64,000 nucleotides of DNA from Oscillospiraceae bacterium (lineage in GTDB: Bacteria > Bacillota > Clostridia > Oscillospirales > Acutalibacteraceae): positions 20,207-84,206 of the forward strand of contig SVOG01000042.1 in assembly GCA_015066525.1 (NCBI GenBank), written 5' to 3'. How positions within the stretch are numbered: position 1 is the first letter of the stretch; each line of letters begins with the position of its first letter. The notes beneath the pieces are model-generated. The model was not told where the DNA came from, made no database searches, and was given only the letters and a program-made list of their open reading frames with translations. The translations under genes were made by a program, and so were the position numbers. Below are positions 19,170 to 28,496 of the stretch, piece after piece.

Positions 19170-20546
19170 ATGGATTATCGTATTGAACACGACTCAATGG
19201 GCGAGGTAAAGGTACCCGCCGACAAATACTGGGGCGCCCAGACGCAGCGCAGCAAGGATAATTTCAGAATCGGCGCCGGAATTGAGACAATGCCCAAAGA
19301 GATTATCACCGCATTCGGAATGCTCAAGAAAGCGGCAGCGCTCGCCAATCATCAACTGAAAAGCGAGAAGATGACCGACGAAAAATGCGCCGCTATTTGT
19401 AAGGCGTGCGATGAAGTCATCGCGGGTCAGCTCTCTCAGCATTTCCCGCTCGTTGTATGGCAGACGGGCTCGGGCACGCAGTCAAATATGAACGCCAACG
19501 AAGTCATCGCCAACCGCGCAAACGAAATCGCGGGCAAGGCGCTCTGCCACCCGAATGACGACATCAATATGAGCCAGAGTTCCAACGATACCTTCCCAAC
19601 CGCAATGCACATCGCAGCGGCAAAGATTATCAAGGACGCGGTATTCCCCGCGCTCGACGGACTTATCTCCACCTTTTGCCGTCTCGAAAAAGAGAACGAG
19701 GGCATTGTCAAGAGCGGCAGAACGCATCTCCAGGACGCGACGCCGATTACCTTCTCGCAGGAAATCAGCGGCTGGCGCAGCAGTCTCCAAACAGACAGAC
19801 GTTTGCTTGAGACGGCGCTCGACGAGCTTTCGGAAATCGCACTCGGCGGCACGGCAGTCGGTACGGGACTGAACGCCCCCGCAGGATTCGACACCACGGT
19901 CGCAGAAAAACTCAGCGAAGTGGCAAATATGCCCTTCCGAAGCGCAGCGAATAAATTTCACGCGCTGACCTCGAAGGACGAAATCGTCTTTGCCCACGGT
20001 GCGCTCAAAGCGCTCGCGGCGGACTTAATGAAAATTGCCAACGATGTGCGCTGGCTCGCAAGCGGTCCGCGCCTCGGTCTCGGGGAAATCAAAATTCCCG
20101 AAAACGAGCCGGGCTCATCGATTATGCCGGGCAAGGTCAATCCCACACAGTGCGAGGCGCTGACGATGGTCGCCGTGCAGGTCATGGGTAACGACGCGGC
20201 AATCGGCTTTGCGGCAAGTCAGGGCAATTTCGAACTCAACGTGTTTATGCCCGTGACGATTTATAATTTCCTGCAGTCGGCAAGGCTACTCGCCGACGCG
20301 ATGCAGTCATTTAATAAAAACTGTGCATCGGGCATCAAAGCGGACAAAGAAAAAATGCACCATAACCTGCACAATTCGCTGATGCTGGTCACGGCACTCA
20401 ATCCCTATATCGGCTACGAAAACGCGGCAAAAACCGCCAAGAAAGCGTACGCCGAAAACATCTCGCTCAAAGAAGCTTGTCTCGCTCTCGGCTTCCTCAC
20501 CGAAGAGGAATTCGACAAGGCATTCAAGCCCGAAGAAATGGTATAA
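19170..20546 (+). CDS. fumC: Class II fumarate hydratase
   Basis: [75 protein letters not shown]. Confidence 0.95.
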   Translation: MDYRIEHDSMGEVKVPADKYWGAQTQRSKDNFRIGAGIETMPKEIITAFGMLKKAAALANHQLKSEKMTDEKCAAICKACDEVIAGQLSQHFPLVVWQTGSGTQSNMNANEVIANRANEIAGKALCHPNDDINMSQSSNDTFPTAMHIAAAKIIKDAVFPALDGLISTFCRLEKENEGIVKSGRTHLQDATPITFSQEISGWRSSLQTDRRLLETALDELSEIALGGTAVGTGLNAPAGFDTTVAEKLSEVANMPFRSAANKFHALTSKDEIVFAHGALKALAADLMKIANDVRWLASGPRLGLGEIKIPENEPGSSIMPGKVNPTQCEALTMVAVQVMGNDAAIGFAASQGNFELNVFMPVTIYNFLQSARLLADAMQSFNKNCASGIKADKEKMHHNLHNSLMLVTALNPYIGYENAAKTAKKAYAENISLKEACLALGFLTEEEFDKAFKPEEMV

Positions 20547-20548
20547 GA

Positions 20549-20573
20549 AAAAGGCTGTCAACGACAGCCTTTT
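20549..20573. terminator. Bidirectional terminator between fumC and the lipase
   Basis: AAAAGGCTGTCAACGACAGCCTTTT. Confidence 0.7.
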
Positions 20574-20577
20574 ACTA

Positions 20578-21751
20578 TTATAAACTGTTAATCATACTGA
20601 GGTGCTGCGTGTAGAAATCGCGGACATCCATCGTTTTCATCAGACCGCCCTGGAGCGACATATGGTCGCCGTCGAAGGTCGGCATAATGTTCCACTCGCC
20701 CGCTTTCACCTTGCCCGCCACATACTCCGTCTGCGGTGCGCTAAAGGGTGCGCGCTGAAATCGTGTTGACAAGTCCGTCGTTTTCGTACCAGCTCTCGTC
20801 GGCTTTGATACCGCCTTCGGACTCCTCGGTGAACTTACCCATCAGGCGCGAAGTCTTAATGAAGAGGCTCTCCATCTTGCTCTCGTCGGGGATATAAGTA
20901 CCGTCGTCCTGCTTCACCGTCGCAGTGCAGGGTACTGAGAAATAATACACATTTTTGAGGGTGCTGATACTGTCGTTGAGCGCCTTTGCATTATCGAGGA
21001 GCATATCGAAATTCGCATTGTCGAAATCCGCTCTGCCGTCGTCCTTTTCCTGATTGGCGGACGCCATCATTTTATTCAGCACATCCTGCATCTTATTTTT
21101 CGCGGTATCGGGCACATCGTCCTCAACGCCGCCCACATCGTACGCCGTCGTGCCGTTATGCGGTGAGGCAAGCGCCGTAATGCTGTAAATCCAGTCCGCC
21201 TTGCCGCCGGCAAAAAGCGGGGACAAATCGTCCGCGTCGGTCGCCTTTCGCTCCGCTTCACTACCGTTTGCCATCAATTCACTCAGCAGACGCACTGTCG
21301 CGCCGCCGAAGGAGTGCCCGAGCAGGTTAATCTTATGCTCGCTATCCCATTCTTCAATCAGCGGTTTCTTTGTAAAGTCCGTGCCGTAGCGCGCGTGGTG
21401 GCAGCGCTCGCTATGCTCCTTGCCGTAATCCACGACGCTACCCGTCAGCTGCGCATAGAGTTCGCACGCTCTGTCCCACGCGCTGCCGTGGGGTGCGACC
21501 GAAGCACTGACGCAGTCGAAGCCCTGCTTGTTGAGATATTTCATCAAATCGCCGCCGCGCATTCCCCAGTATTTGAGAAAATGATTCTGAAAATCATAAC
21601 TGCCCCAGCCCGACAGTCCGTGCACAAAGACAAAGGTGTAATTTGTCTTGAAGTTCTCCGGCTCCGCCTTGGCTGTCGGCTCACTCTTCGCGCAGGAAGA
21701 AAAGAGCAGGGTCAACGCTAAAACAAGTACTAATAATCGAGACTTTTTCAT
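20578..21751 (-). pseudogene. Secreted lipase (staphylococcal-lipase-like alpha/beta hydrolase) split by a frameshift
   Basis: ORF 20741-21751 (lipoprotein-like signal LLFSSCAK, FVFVHGLSGWG, LLGHSFGGATVR) continues in another frame at 20578-20772 (RAPFSAPQTEYVAGKVKAGEWN); break at GCGCGC 20750-20755. Confidence 0.75.
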
Positions 21752-21798
21752 AATCATACCCAAAAGGGCGCCCGTTAAGGCGCCCGACATTATTTTAA

Positions 21799-22104
21799 TT
21801 AGCTGATAGCCGCTACAATATTTTCCTTCGGGGTTACGCCGATGAATGTCTCGGCAACCTCTCCGTCCTTAATCACAAGGATGGTCGGGATGGACATTAC
21901 CTGGTACTTCTCAGCCAGGTCGTCGTTCTCATCCACATCCACCTTGCCGACAACAATATCCGGATTCTCCGCTGCAATCTCGTCAATAACGGGGGACATC
22001 ATCTTGCAGGGACCGCACCATACTGCGTAAAAGTCGATAAGGCAGGTCTTGCCCGAATTTAATACTTCGTTTTCAAAATTTGCTTCTGTGATTTCTTTAA
22101 CCAT
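21799..22104 (-). CDS. trxA: Thioredoxin
   Basis: CLIDFYAVWCGPCKMMSPVIDEIA. Confidence 0.95.
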   Translation of the reverse strand: MVKEITEANFENEVLNSGKTCLIDFYAVWCGPCKMMSPVIDEIAAENPDIVVGKVDVDENDDLAEKYQVMSIPTILVIKDGEVAETFIGVTPKENIVAAIS

Positions 22105-22106
22105 AA

Positions 22107-22958
22107 TTAGTTCTCCTTGGATTTCAGATATTTTACAGCCGACAGTCCAGCCTCGGCGCCCTCGTAGACCGCCTTGCAGACCTGGAGGAGTCCGCCCGTC
22201 ACATTACCACAGGAGTAAACTCCCGGGAGGTTGGTGGACATATCGGGATTCACCTTAATACTGTCGCCGTCAAGCGCGATGCCAAGCTTCTTCGCAAAAT
22301 CCGCACCGCCCGCTACGCCGAGCGCAACGAAGAGTCCGTCAAGTTCGAGTTCGCTGCCGTCCTCAAATACCACGGAGCCGACTTTGCCGTCGCCTTTGAT
22401 TTCGGCAATCTTCTTCGTAATGACTTCGTACTTATCGGTCTCGGGCGCGTCCAGTCCGTCCGTAAGGACATAAAGCTTTGCCACGATGTTCTCAAGGTCG
22501 CCCGCCTCGCTGAGCGCATAGTCGCCGTTTCCGAGCACGGCTACCGTCTTCTTGCGGTAAAAGAATCCGTCGCAGATGGCGCAGTAGCTGACGCCCCTGC
22601 CCTCGAAATCGACGGCACCCTTAATATTCGGGCGCACTTTCTTATTACCCGTGGCGAGAATGAGTGTCTTGCCCTCGTAGCCGTTGACCTGATAGGTCAT
22701 CGAGGCGGTCATCGCGATATGCGTAACCTCTTCCTCGATTACCTCGACGCCGAGTTCCCTCGCCTGAGCGATACCGTCACGGTATAAATCCGTGCCGGTG
22801 ATACCGCCCTTGAAACCGTAGTAATTATCAATCATATGCGCCTTTTCGAGCTGCGACTCGCCGTGATAGAGCACGAGCACGCTCTTATTGGCACGCTTTG
22901 CGTAGAGCGACGCGGAGATTCCCGCAGGACCCGCTCCTATTATTATAACATCATACAT
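22107..22958 (-). CDS. trxB: NAD(P)/FAD-dependent thioredoxin reductase-like protein
   Basis: [71 protein letters not shown]. Confidence 0.88.
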   Translation of the reverse strand: MYDVIIIGAGPAGISASLYAKRANKSVLVLYHGESQLEKAHMIDNYYGFKGGITGTDLYRDGIAQARELGVEVIEEEVTHIAMTASMTYQVNGYEGKTLILATGNKKVRPNIKGAVDFEGRGVSYCAICDGFFYRKKTVAVLGNGDYALSEAGDLENIVAKLYVLTDGLDAPETDKYEVITKKIAEIKGDGKVGSVVFEDGSELELDGLFVALGVAGGADFAKKLGIALDGDSIKVNPDMSTNLPGVYSCGNVTGGLLQVCKAVYEGAEAGLSAVKYLKSKEN

Positions 22959-22976
22959 CAGGAATTACCACCGTAA

Positions 22977-23441
22977 TTATAAAATAGCCTCTACCTTAGC
23001 CTCGATTTCCTCGGGAGTAACCTTGGAGCCGAAACGCTCGACAATATTGCCGTCACGGTCAATGAGGAATTTCGTGAAGTTCCAGCCGATTTTTGCGCCG
23101 CCCGTCTGCTCCACAAGATATTTGTAAAGCGGGTCTGCGTCCTTGCCGTTAACCTTAATCTTCTTAAATCTCGGGAAGGTTGTGCCAAACTTACGCGAGC
23201 AAACCTGGTTGATACCCTCGTCGCTTTCGCGTGCCTGGAAAGCAAACTGATTGCAGGGGAAGTCGAGAATTTCAAATCCCCGGTCCTTGTACTTCTTATA
23301 CATTGCCTCAAGTCCGTTGTACTGAGGTGTGAAGCCGCAGTGTGTTGCCGTGTTGACGATAAGAAGCACCTTGCCTCTGTACTGGTCAAGCGCAACTTCT
23401 TCACCCTTCTGTGACATTACTTTGAAATCTAATACGTTCAT
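22977..23441 (-). CDS. Glutathione peroxidase family protein
   Basis: KVLLIVNTATHCGFTPQYNGLEAMYKKYKDRGFEILDFPCNQF; GWNFTKFLIDRDGNIVERF. Confidence 0.94.
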   Translation of the reverse strand: MNVLDFKVMSQKGEEVALDQYRGKVLLIVNTATHCGFTPQYNGLEAMYKKYKDRGFEILDFPCNQFAFQARESDEGINQVCSRKFGTTFPRFKKIKVNGKDADPLYKYLVEQTGGAKIGWNFTKFLIDRDGNIVERFGSKVTPEEIEAKVEAIL

Positions 23442-23471
23442 TTCTGCTTCCTCCTTGATTTTGTAAAATTA

Positions 23472-23526
23472 AATTGTGTACAATTCATTTCGTTATCATT
23501 ATAACAATATCATTTCCATTTGTCAA
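23472..23526 (-). promoter_or_regulatory. Promoter of the gpx-trxB-trxA operon with two dyads
   Basis: Minus strand TTGACA-17-TATAAT (23498-23526); GTTATCATTATAAC (23492-23505) over the -10 and AATTGTGTACAATT (23472-23485) downstream. Confidence 0.7.
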
Positions 23527-23563
23527 GCATTTTTTCAAAATAATTGATTTGCACAAATACGCA

Positions 23564-23589
23564 AATGGAGGGACAAGAGTCCCTCCATT
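23564..23589 (-). terminator. Terminator hairpin after the cobalamin-riboswitch gene
   Basis: AATGGAGGGACAAGAGTCCCTCCATT. Confidence 0.7.
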
Positions 23590-23595
23590 ACATTA

Positions 23596-25164
23596 TCATT
23601 TTACTTTGATTGTAACAGTCACGGTCTTTGTAGCTGGTTTGTAGTTTGCGTTACCTGCCGCTGTAACCTTAACTTTTACTTTGTAAGCGCCTTTTTTCAG
23701 ACCCTTTTTAACGGTAATCTTGCCGTTTTTAGCAACCGTGATTTTCTTGTTGCCGCTTGCTTTTTTGTAAGTAACCGCGCCCTGCGCCTTGCTGATAGCA
23801 AACGCCTTTTTTGCGGTAACGGTCTGGTTTTTCTTTTTAAGACTTGCAAACTTAACGGTTGCGGTCTTGCCCTTTGCAACAAGTGTATTCGCCGCTTTCG
23901 TTATTCTGAAATTCAAGTTTAAACTGCCGAAATATAATCCGCTGAAAGTAACAGTTGCTGTCGCCGTGCCGACTTTAATATTATTTGTATACTTAACAGT
24001 ATAATACTTGCTGTTAACAACGTTGCCCTCAACATCCTTGACTGTAACGGCAGGAGTTTTTGCGCTGCCACTGTATGTGTACGACGTTGCTGAAAGTGTA
24101 ACGCTTTTGAGTGCAGGAATGTACTCAGCAGAAATATTGCCGCAGATTGGGCATTTGCTCAGATACACGCCGTTGTGGTTAAAGCCTGCGGCTTTTGTAA
24201 CCTGCCAAATATCAGTTGTAACGTGTACTTTGCCGACAATACGCTTGAACTGGATGAGTGAAAGCAAAGCGTCCTTTGTGGCATAAGTATCGTCTTTACC
24301 GTTTACGGTGAACGCACCTGTTTCAGAATTATAGAAATTGTCAATCAGCTTTTGATAGTACCAATAAGCGCTATTTGCGTCAAGCGCCGAGGAGAAGCCA
24401 AGCATTGCAAGCGCAGTTGAGTCTGCGTTTACTGTTGTAACGTAATTATTGTCGGCATACGCGCCGTCCTCTTTTGTATATGATTTAAGAACACCGCAAG
24501 CGTCGTCAATATACTCGTTATAAAGACCTGAAATCGCTGTCGGATACAGCGCAGCAAGGAAGTGTCCAGTGTTGTCGCACGAATAGCCGTAGTAGTTCAT
24601 GCCGCTGCCTTTGGTGTAAAAACGGGCAATCAAATCGTCTGCGAGCGTTTTTGCAAATTCATCCTGAACTGCTGCCCAGATTGCGAGCCTGTAAGAATAT
24701 GGGTTTGAAATTGTAGTAAGGTCAAAACTCTCAAATGCCGCAGTGATGTCAAAGCCTTCAAAATCTGCGGGGTCAAGTTTCATACTGCGAAGGGTGAGGA
24801 TAACAGCGCCGTAAACGCCGATATCTTCATAACTGTAGGAATATGACTTCCAGTCGCCGTTTTCGTCCTGATACCATTCTGTGCCTTCGATAATAATTTT
24901 ACCATCGTTTTTGGTAAGATTTGCCTTCAGGTTTTCAAGATAATTCGCCTTGTAAGCGCTCATATCGTAACCTGCGTCAGTCAAAAGCCAGTAGTCGCCG
25001 TAACTGAGCGAACTCATATCGCTGTTGTTTGCAATATAATTTGCCGCATTTGAAATCTGGTTGCTTAACTGACTTACTCCGCTTGTTTCTGCCTGTGCGG
25101 TAAAAGTGCCGAAGCAGGAAAGCAGCATTACAAGCGCCAGTGTGAGTGATAATACTTTTTTCAT
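23596..25164 (-). CDS. Secreted alpha/alpha-toroid-like protein with C-terminal Ig-like region; candidate extracellular cobalamin-binding protein
   Basis: Signal peptide MKKVLSLTLALVMLLSCFGTFTAQA; toroid-like helices (NADSTALAMLGFSSALDANSAYWYY, TYATKDALLSLIQF); Ig-like LKSVTLSATSYTYSGSAKTPAVTVKDVEGNVV; RBS GGGAGG; downstream of a cobalamin-type riboswitch. Binding role is inferred. Confidence 0.7.
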   Translation of the reverse strand: MKKVLSLTLALVMLLSCFGTFTAQAETSGVSQLSNQISNAANYIANNSDMSSLSYGDYWLLTDAGYDMSAYKANYLENLKANLTKNDGKIIIEGTEWYQDENGDWKSYSYSYEDIGVYGAVILTLRSMKLDPADFEGFDITAAFESFDLTTISNPYSYRLAIWAAVQDEFAKTLADDLIARFYTKGSGMNYYGYSCDNTGHFLAALYPTAISGLYNEYIDDACGVLKSYTKEDGAYADNNYVTTVNADSTALAMLGFSSALDANSAYWYYQKLIDNFYNSETGAFTVNGKDDTYATKDALLSLIQFKRIVGKVHVTTDIWQVTKAAGFNHNGVYLSKCPICGNISAEYIPALKSVTLSATSYTYSGSAKTPAVTVKDVEGNVVNSKYYTVKYTNNIKVGTATATVTFSGLYFGSLNLNFRITKAANTLVAKGKTATVKFASLKKKNQTVTAKKAFAISKAQGAVTYKKASGNKKITVAKNGKITVKKGLKKGAYKVKVKVTAAGNANYKPATKTVTVTIKVK

Positions 25165-25185
25165 CTTAATCCTCCCAATAAAAAA

Positions 25186-25405
25186 GCTCTGCCTCGGGCA
25201 GAGCGAAAATGAGTACGACGAAAAAGCCGCAAACACCCATCCCTCTTCCGCTTGCCCAAGAGTATGAATTAACGCTGAAACTCGTCTCCCGACTTATGAC
25301 AACACAAATCGCCTTCTCAGTTTCCCGATGGCTGATGATTTGCTCTCCCGTCAAATACGGTAATGGCGGTTGTGCAGGATTCGCACCTGCTTCCGTTAGT
25401 TTCAG
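25186..25405 (-). ncRNA. Cobalamin riboswitch with terminator expression platform
   Basis: Minus strand CTGAAAC...GGAAGCAGGTGCGAATCCTGCACAACCGCC...AAGTCGGGAGACGAGTTTCAG (B12-box-like), P1 CTGAAAC/GTTTCAG at 25399-25405/25275-25281, then GCTCTGCCCGAGGCAGAGC-TTTTTT just before the RBS. Confidence 0.85.
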
Positions 25406-25417
25406 ATTTGCAAAAAC

Positions 25418-25445
25418 ATTATAGCATATTCAGTAAAAAATACAA
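25418..25445 (-). promoter_or_regulatory. Promoter of the riboswitch transcript
   Basis: Minus strand TTGTAT-16-TATAAT. Confidence 0.65.
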
Positions 25446-25501
25446 CCCCCAGTCGCATAAATGCAACAACTCCCCTTACACAGAGGAGCTGTACCATATC
25501 G

Positions 25502-25981
25502 TTATTTGTGATATTTGGCATTGTTTGAAATGGAGAGCGCGCGGTAAACCTGCTCGAGAAGGATGACGCGCATTAACTGATGCGGGAAGGTCATCTTTGA
25601 AAACGAGAGTTTCAGTCTGCCGAGGCGTTTCACCTCGTCCGACAGACCGAATGAGCCGCCGATGATAAAGGTAATCTCGCTGGTTGACAGCGCAATCTTT
25701 TCGATTTCCGCCGAAAACTCCTCACTCGTTTTCTGCACGCCTTCAATACACATCGGGACAACAAATGAGCCGCGCGGAATCTTTGCAATAATCCGCTCGC
25801 CCTCTTTTTCGAGTACCTGCTGAATTTCCGCAGGCGAGGGATTGTCGGCACACTTATACTCGTTTACCTCAACGACATCAATTTTGGCATAGGCGGAAAT
25901 GCGCTTCGTGTATTCCGCCACGGCATCGCGCAGGTATTTCTCCTTCAGCTTGCCGACGGTGATAATATGTATCTTTATCAT
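25502..25981 (-). CDS. rlmH: 23S rRNA (pseudouridine(1915)-N(3))-methyltransferase RlmH
   Basis: MIKIHIITVGKLKEKYLRDAVAEYTKRI; FIIGGSFGLSDEVKR; KMTFPHQLMRVILLEQVYRA. Confidence 0.96.
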   Translation of the reverse strand: MIKIHIITVGKLKEKYLRDAVAEYTKRISAYAKIDVVEVNEYKCADNPSPAEIQQVLEKEGERIIAKIPRGSFVVPMCIEGVQKTSEEFSAEIEKIALSTSEITFIIGGSFGLSDEVKRLGRLKLSFSKMTFPHQLMRVILLEQVYRALSISNNAKYHK

Positions 25982-26766
25982 AATATAATCGCTCTCTCGC
26001 TGTTTTCGGGCGCGGACACACGCAGCCGAAAATCATATCCCTCGTGGAATCCTGCCTCGCCGAGCGCTGCAAGCGTCGTCTGGCGCGCGATATCGGGATG
26101 GTTATTGTCCCGCGACAGATGCGCGAGCACCAGCCGCGTTGTACCGCTTTCGAGGAGTTCGCGCGCAAACACGCTGCATGCCTCGTTTGAGAGGTGTCCC
26201 CTGTCGGAGAGGATGCGGATTTTCAGGTGATACGGATAGCTGCCGTTCTGGAGCATACGGATTTCGTGGTTGGACTCGAGAAATACGAGGTCGCTGCCTC
26301 TGACGGTAGCCTTCGCATCGTCGGTAATATAGCCCGTGTCGGTACAGACCGCCACGCTGCGCTCGCCGCAGAGGTTAAAGCGGTAGCCGAGACACGCCGC
26401 ACTGTCGTGGCTGTTTTCAAACGGCAGAACTTCAATTCCGTTCAGTTCCATCCCGCGGGTTACCGCATCGGCGTGCATCTTATCCGTCACATCGCCGCTG
26501 CCGCGCATCGCATCGAGAACCCGCGCATCCGCAAATACGGGAATATCATAGCGCGAGGCAAGCACGCGCAGCCCCTTAATATGGTCGGTGTGCTCGTGTG
26601 TGACAAAAATCGCCGAGAGGTCGGACGCGTTCTCACCGATGTCGGAGAGCGCATTTTCAATCCGTTTGGCGCTCACGCCCGCGTCAACCAGAATCTTCGT
26701 CTCGCCCGAGGAGATAAATATGGAATTTCCGCTGCTGCCCGAAAAGAGCTGACAAAGTTTTGGCAT
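25978..26766 (-). CDS. MBL-fold metallo-hydrolase (YycJ/WalJ-like)
   Basis: LCQLFSGSSGNSIFISSGETKILVDAGVSAKRIENAL; FVTHEHTDHIKGL. Confidence 0.9.
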   Translation of the reverse strand: MPKLCQLFSGSSGNSIFISSGETKILVDAGVSAKRIENALSDIGENASDLSAIFVTHEHTDHIKGLRVLASRYDIPVFADARVLDAMRGSGDVTDKMHADAVTRGMELNGIEVLPFENSHDSAACLGYRFNLCGERSVAVCTDTGYITDDAKATVRGSDLVFLESNHEIRMLQNGSYPYHLKIRILSDRGHLSNEACSVFARELLESGTTRLVLAHLSRDNNHPDIARQTTLAALGEAGFHEGYDFRLRVSAPENSERAIIL

Positions 26767-26817
26767 TTGAACTCCTAATAAAACGGAGCGATGTGGTCAT
26801 CGCTCCCTGATTATTTA

Positions 26818-28104
26818 TTAACCTGCTGTGGGTACGGCATTCTTTTCCTTCACCTCGACGCGCTTAATATCAGCACCAAGCGAGGAAAATTTTGTGACGA
26901 CGTCCTCGTAGCCTCTGTCGATATAATTAATATTCTCAACCGTGGTTACGCCGTCCGCCACAAGTCCCGCGATAATCATCGCAGCACCGGCACGCAGGTC
27001 GGTCGCCTTGACATTCACACCCGTGAGTCTGTCGACGCCTTCAAACACGGCAATCTTACCGTCCACCTGCACCCGGGCACCCATTCTCAAAAGTTGTCCG
27101 ATATACTGATAACGGTTATCCCACACATTCTCGGTCAGGATGCTCGTACCGTTTGCGACGGAGAGGATAATCGCCATCTGCGGCTGCATATCCGTCGGGA
27201 AACCGGGATGGGGCATCGTCTTGACATTACATTTCGTCAGCGGCTTGAAGCGCGTCACACGCACCGCGTCATCATACTCGATAATCTCAGCGCCAGCCTC
27301 GATAAGCTTCGCGCTGATGGACTCGAGGTGCTTGGGAATGACATTTTTCACGAGCACATCACCGCCGCAGGCTGCTGCTGCCACCATATAGGTGCCCGCC
27401 TCAATCTGGTCGGGGATAATCGAATAGGTGCAACCGTGCATCTTCTCCACACCGCGGATTTTAATCACGTCCGTACCCGCGCCTCTGACATCGGCGCCCA
27501 TGGAGTTGAGAAAGTTTGCAAGGTCAACGATATGCGGCTCCTTGGCTGCATTTTCAATAACGGTGAGGCCGCGCGCAAGCACTGCTGCGAGCATCACGTT
27601 AATCGTCGCGCCGACGGATACGACGTCCATATAAATGGAGGTGCCGACGAGTTTATCCGCCTTGGCACACACCATACCGTCGATAATGTTTACATCCGCA
27701 CCGAGCATCTCGAAACCCTTGATATGCAAATCAATCGGGCGCACGCCGAAATTACATCCGCCAGGCATTGCCACCTGCGCCTGCTTAAATCTGCCGAGCA
27801 TAGCGCCAATAAGGTAATAGCTCGCTCTGAACTTAGAGCTGAGCTCATACGGCACCGCCTGGTACTGCAGATTCGTCGAGTCAATCTCGATGGTGTTCTT
27901 ATTAATCATTTTAATACCCGCGCCCATACTGTCGAGTATTTCGATAATCAGATGTACATCGCTGATTTGCGGGATATTTTCAATTCTGACAACGTCGCCG
28001 GCTAAAATTGCCGCGGGGATAATCGCCACCGCCGCATTCTTGGCGCCGCTGATATTCACTTCGCCGAACAATTCGTGTCCGCCGGTAATCACAAAATTTT
28101 CCAT
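26818..28104 (-). CDS. murA: UDP-N-acetylglucosamine 1-carboxyvinyltransferase
   Basis: MENFVITGGHELFGEVNISGAKNAAVAIIPAAIL; MPGGCNFGVRPIDLHIKGFEMLGA. Confidence 0.95.
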   Translation of the reverse strand: MENFVITGGHELFGEVNISGAKNAAVAIIPAAILAGDVVRIENIPQISDVHLIIEILDSMGAGIKMINKNTIEIDSTNLQYQAVPYELSSKFRASYYLIGAMLGRFKQAQVAMPGGCNFGVRPIDLHIKGFEMLGADVNIIDGMVCAKADKLVGTSIYMDVVSVGATINVMLAAVLARGLTVIENAAKEPHIVDLANFLNSMGADVRGAGTDVIKIRGVEKMHGCTYSIIPDQIEAGTYMVAAAACGGDVLVKNVIPKHLESISAKLIEAGAEIIEYDDAVRVTRFKPLTKCNVKTMPHPGFPTDMQPQMAIILSVANGTSILTENVWDNRYQYIGQLLRMGARVQVDGKIAVFEGVDRLTGVNVKATDLRAGAAMIIAGLVADGVTTVENINYIDRGYEDVVTKFSSLGADIKRVEVKEKNAVPTAG

Positions 28105-28425
28105 GGTTCGTCCTCCCGTTGTGGGATTTTATATAAAAGAAGATAATATCAAATTAATTCTTTAGTATTATAGCAAAAGATGCACGCAAATGAAACAAAA
28201 CACTATTTATTTTATCCAAAATGTAACTTGCGTATACAACAAAATAGCAGGATTTTTCAAAAAACCAGCACCATATATTGTGCACCGACAAAAATATGTT
28301 TGAAGCTCACAAAATATGGACTTTTGCGTGGGTAACAAAAAGGTAACATATAATTACAAATTTGTCAATAGTTTGCAGGGCGTTTCGTCAATTTTTTATA
28401 ACCCGCCAAAAAACGCGCTTAAGTA

Positions 28426-28454
28426 TTGACTTTGGCGCAAATTTTTTATATATT
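28426..28454 (+). promoter_or_regulatory. Promoter upstream of nadB
   Basis: TTGACT-17-TATATT. Confidence 0.6.
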
Positions 28455-28496
28455 AGAATAAGTCTAACTAATTATATATTAATTTAGGTACGCAAA

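Noticed and set aside
23596-23700. LPXTG sorting signal on the riboswitch-controlled protein
   Set aside because: C-terminus ends ...KTVTVTIKVK with no LPXTG, hydrophobic stretch or positive tail; surface anchoring remains unproven
26791-28005. 404-aa + strand ORF opposite murA
   Set aside because: Exactly antisense to a clear murA; low-complexity His/Arg composition with no recognisable domain, typical of antisense open frames in codon-biased genes
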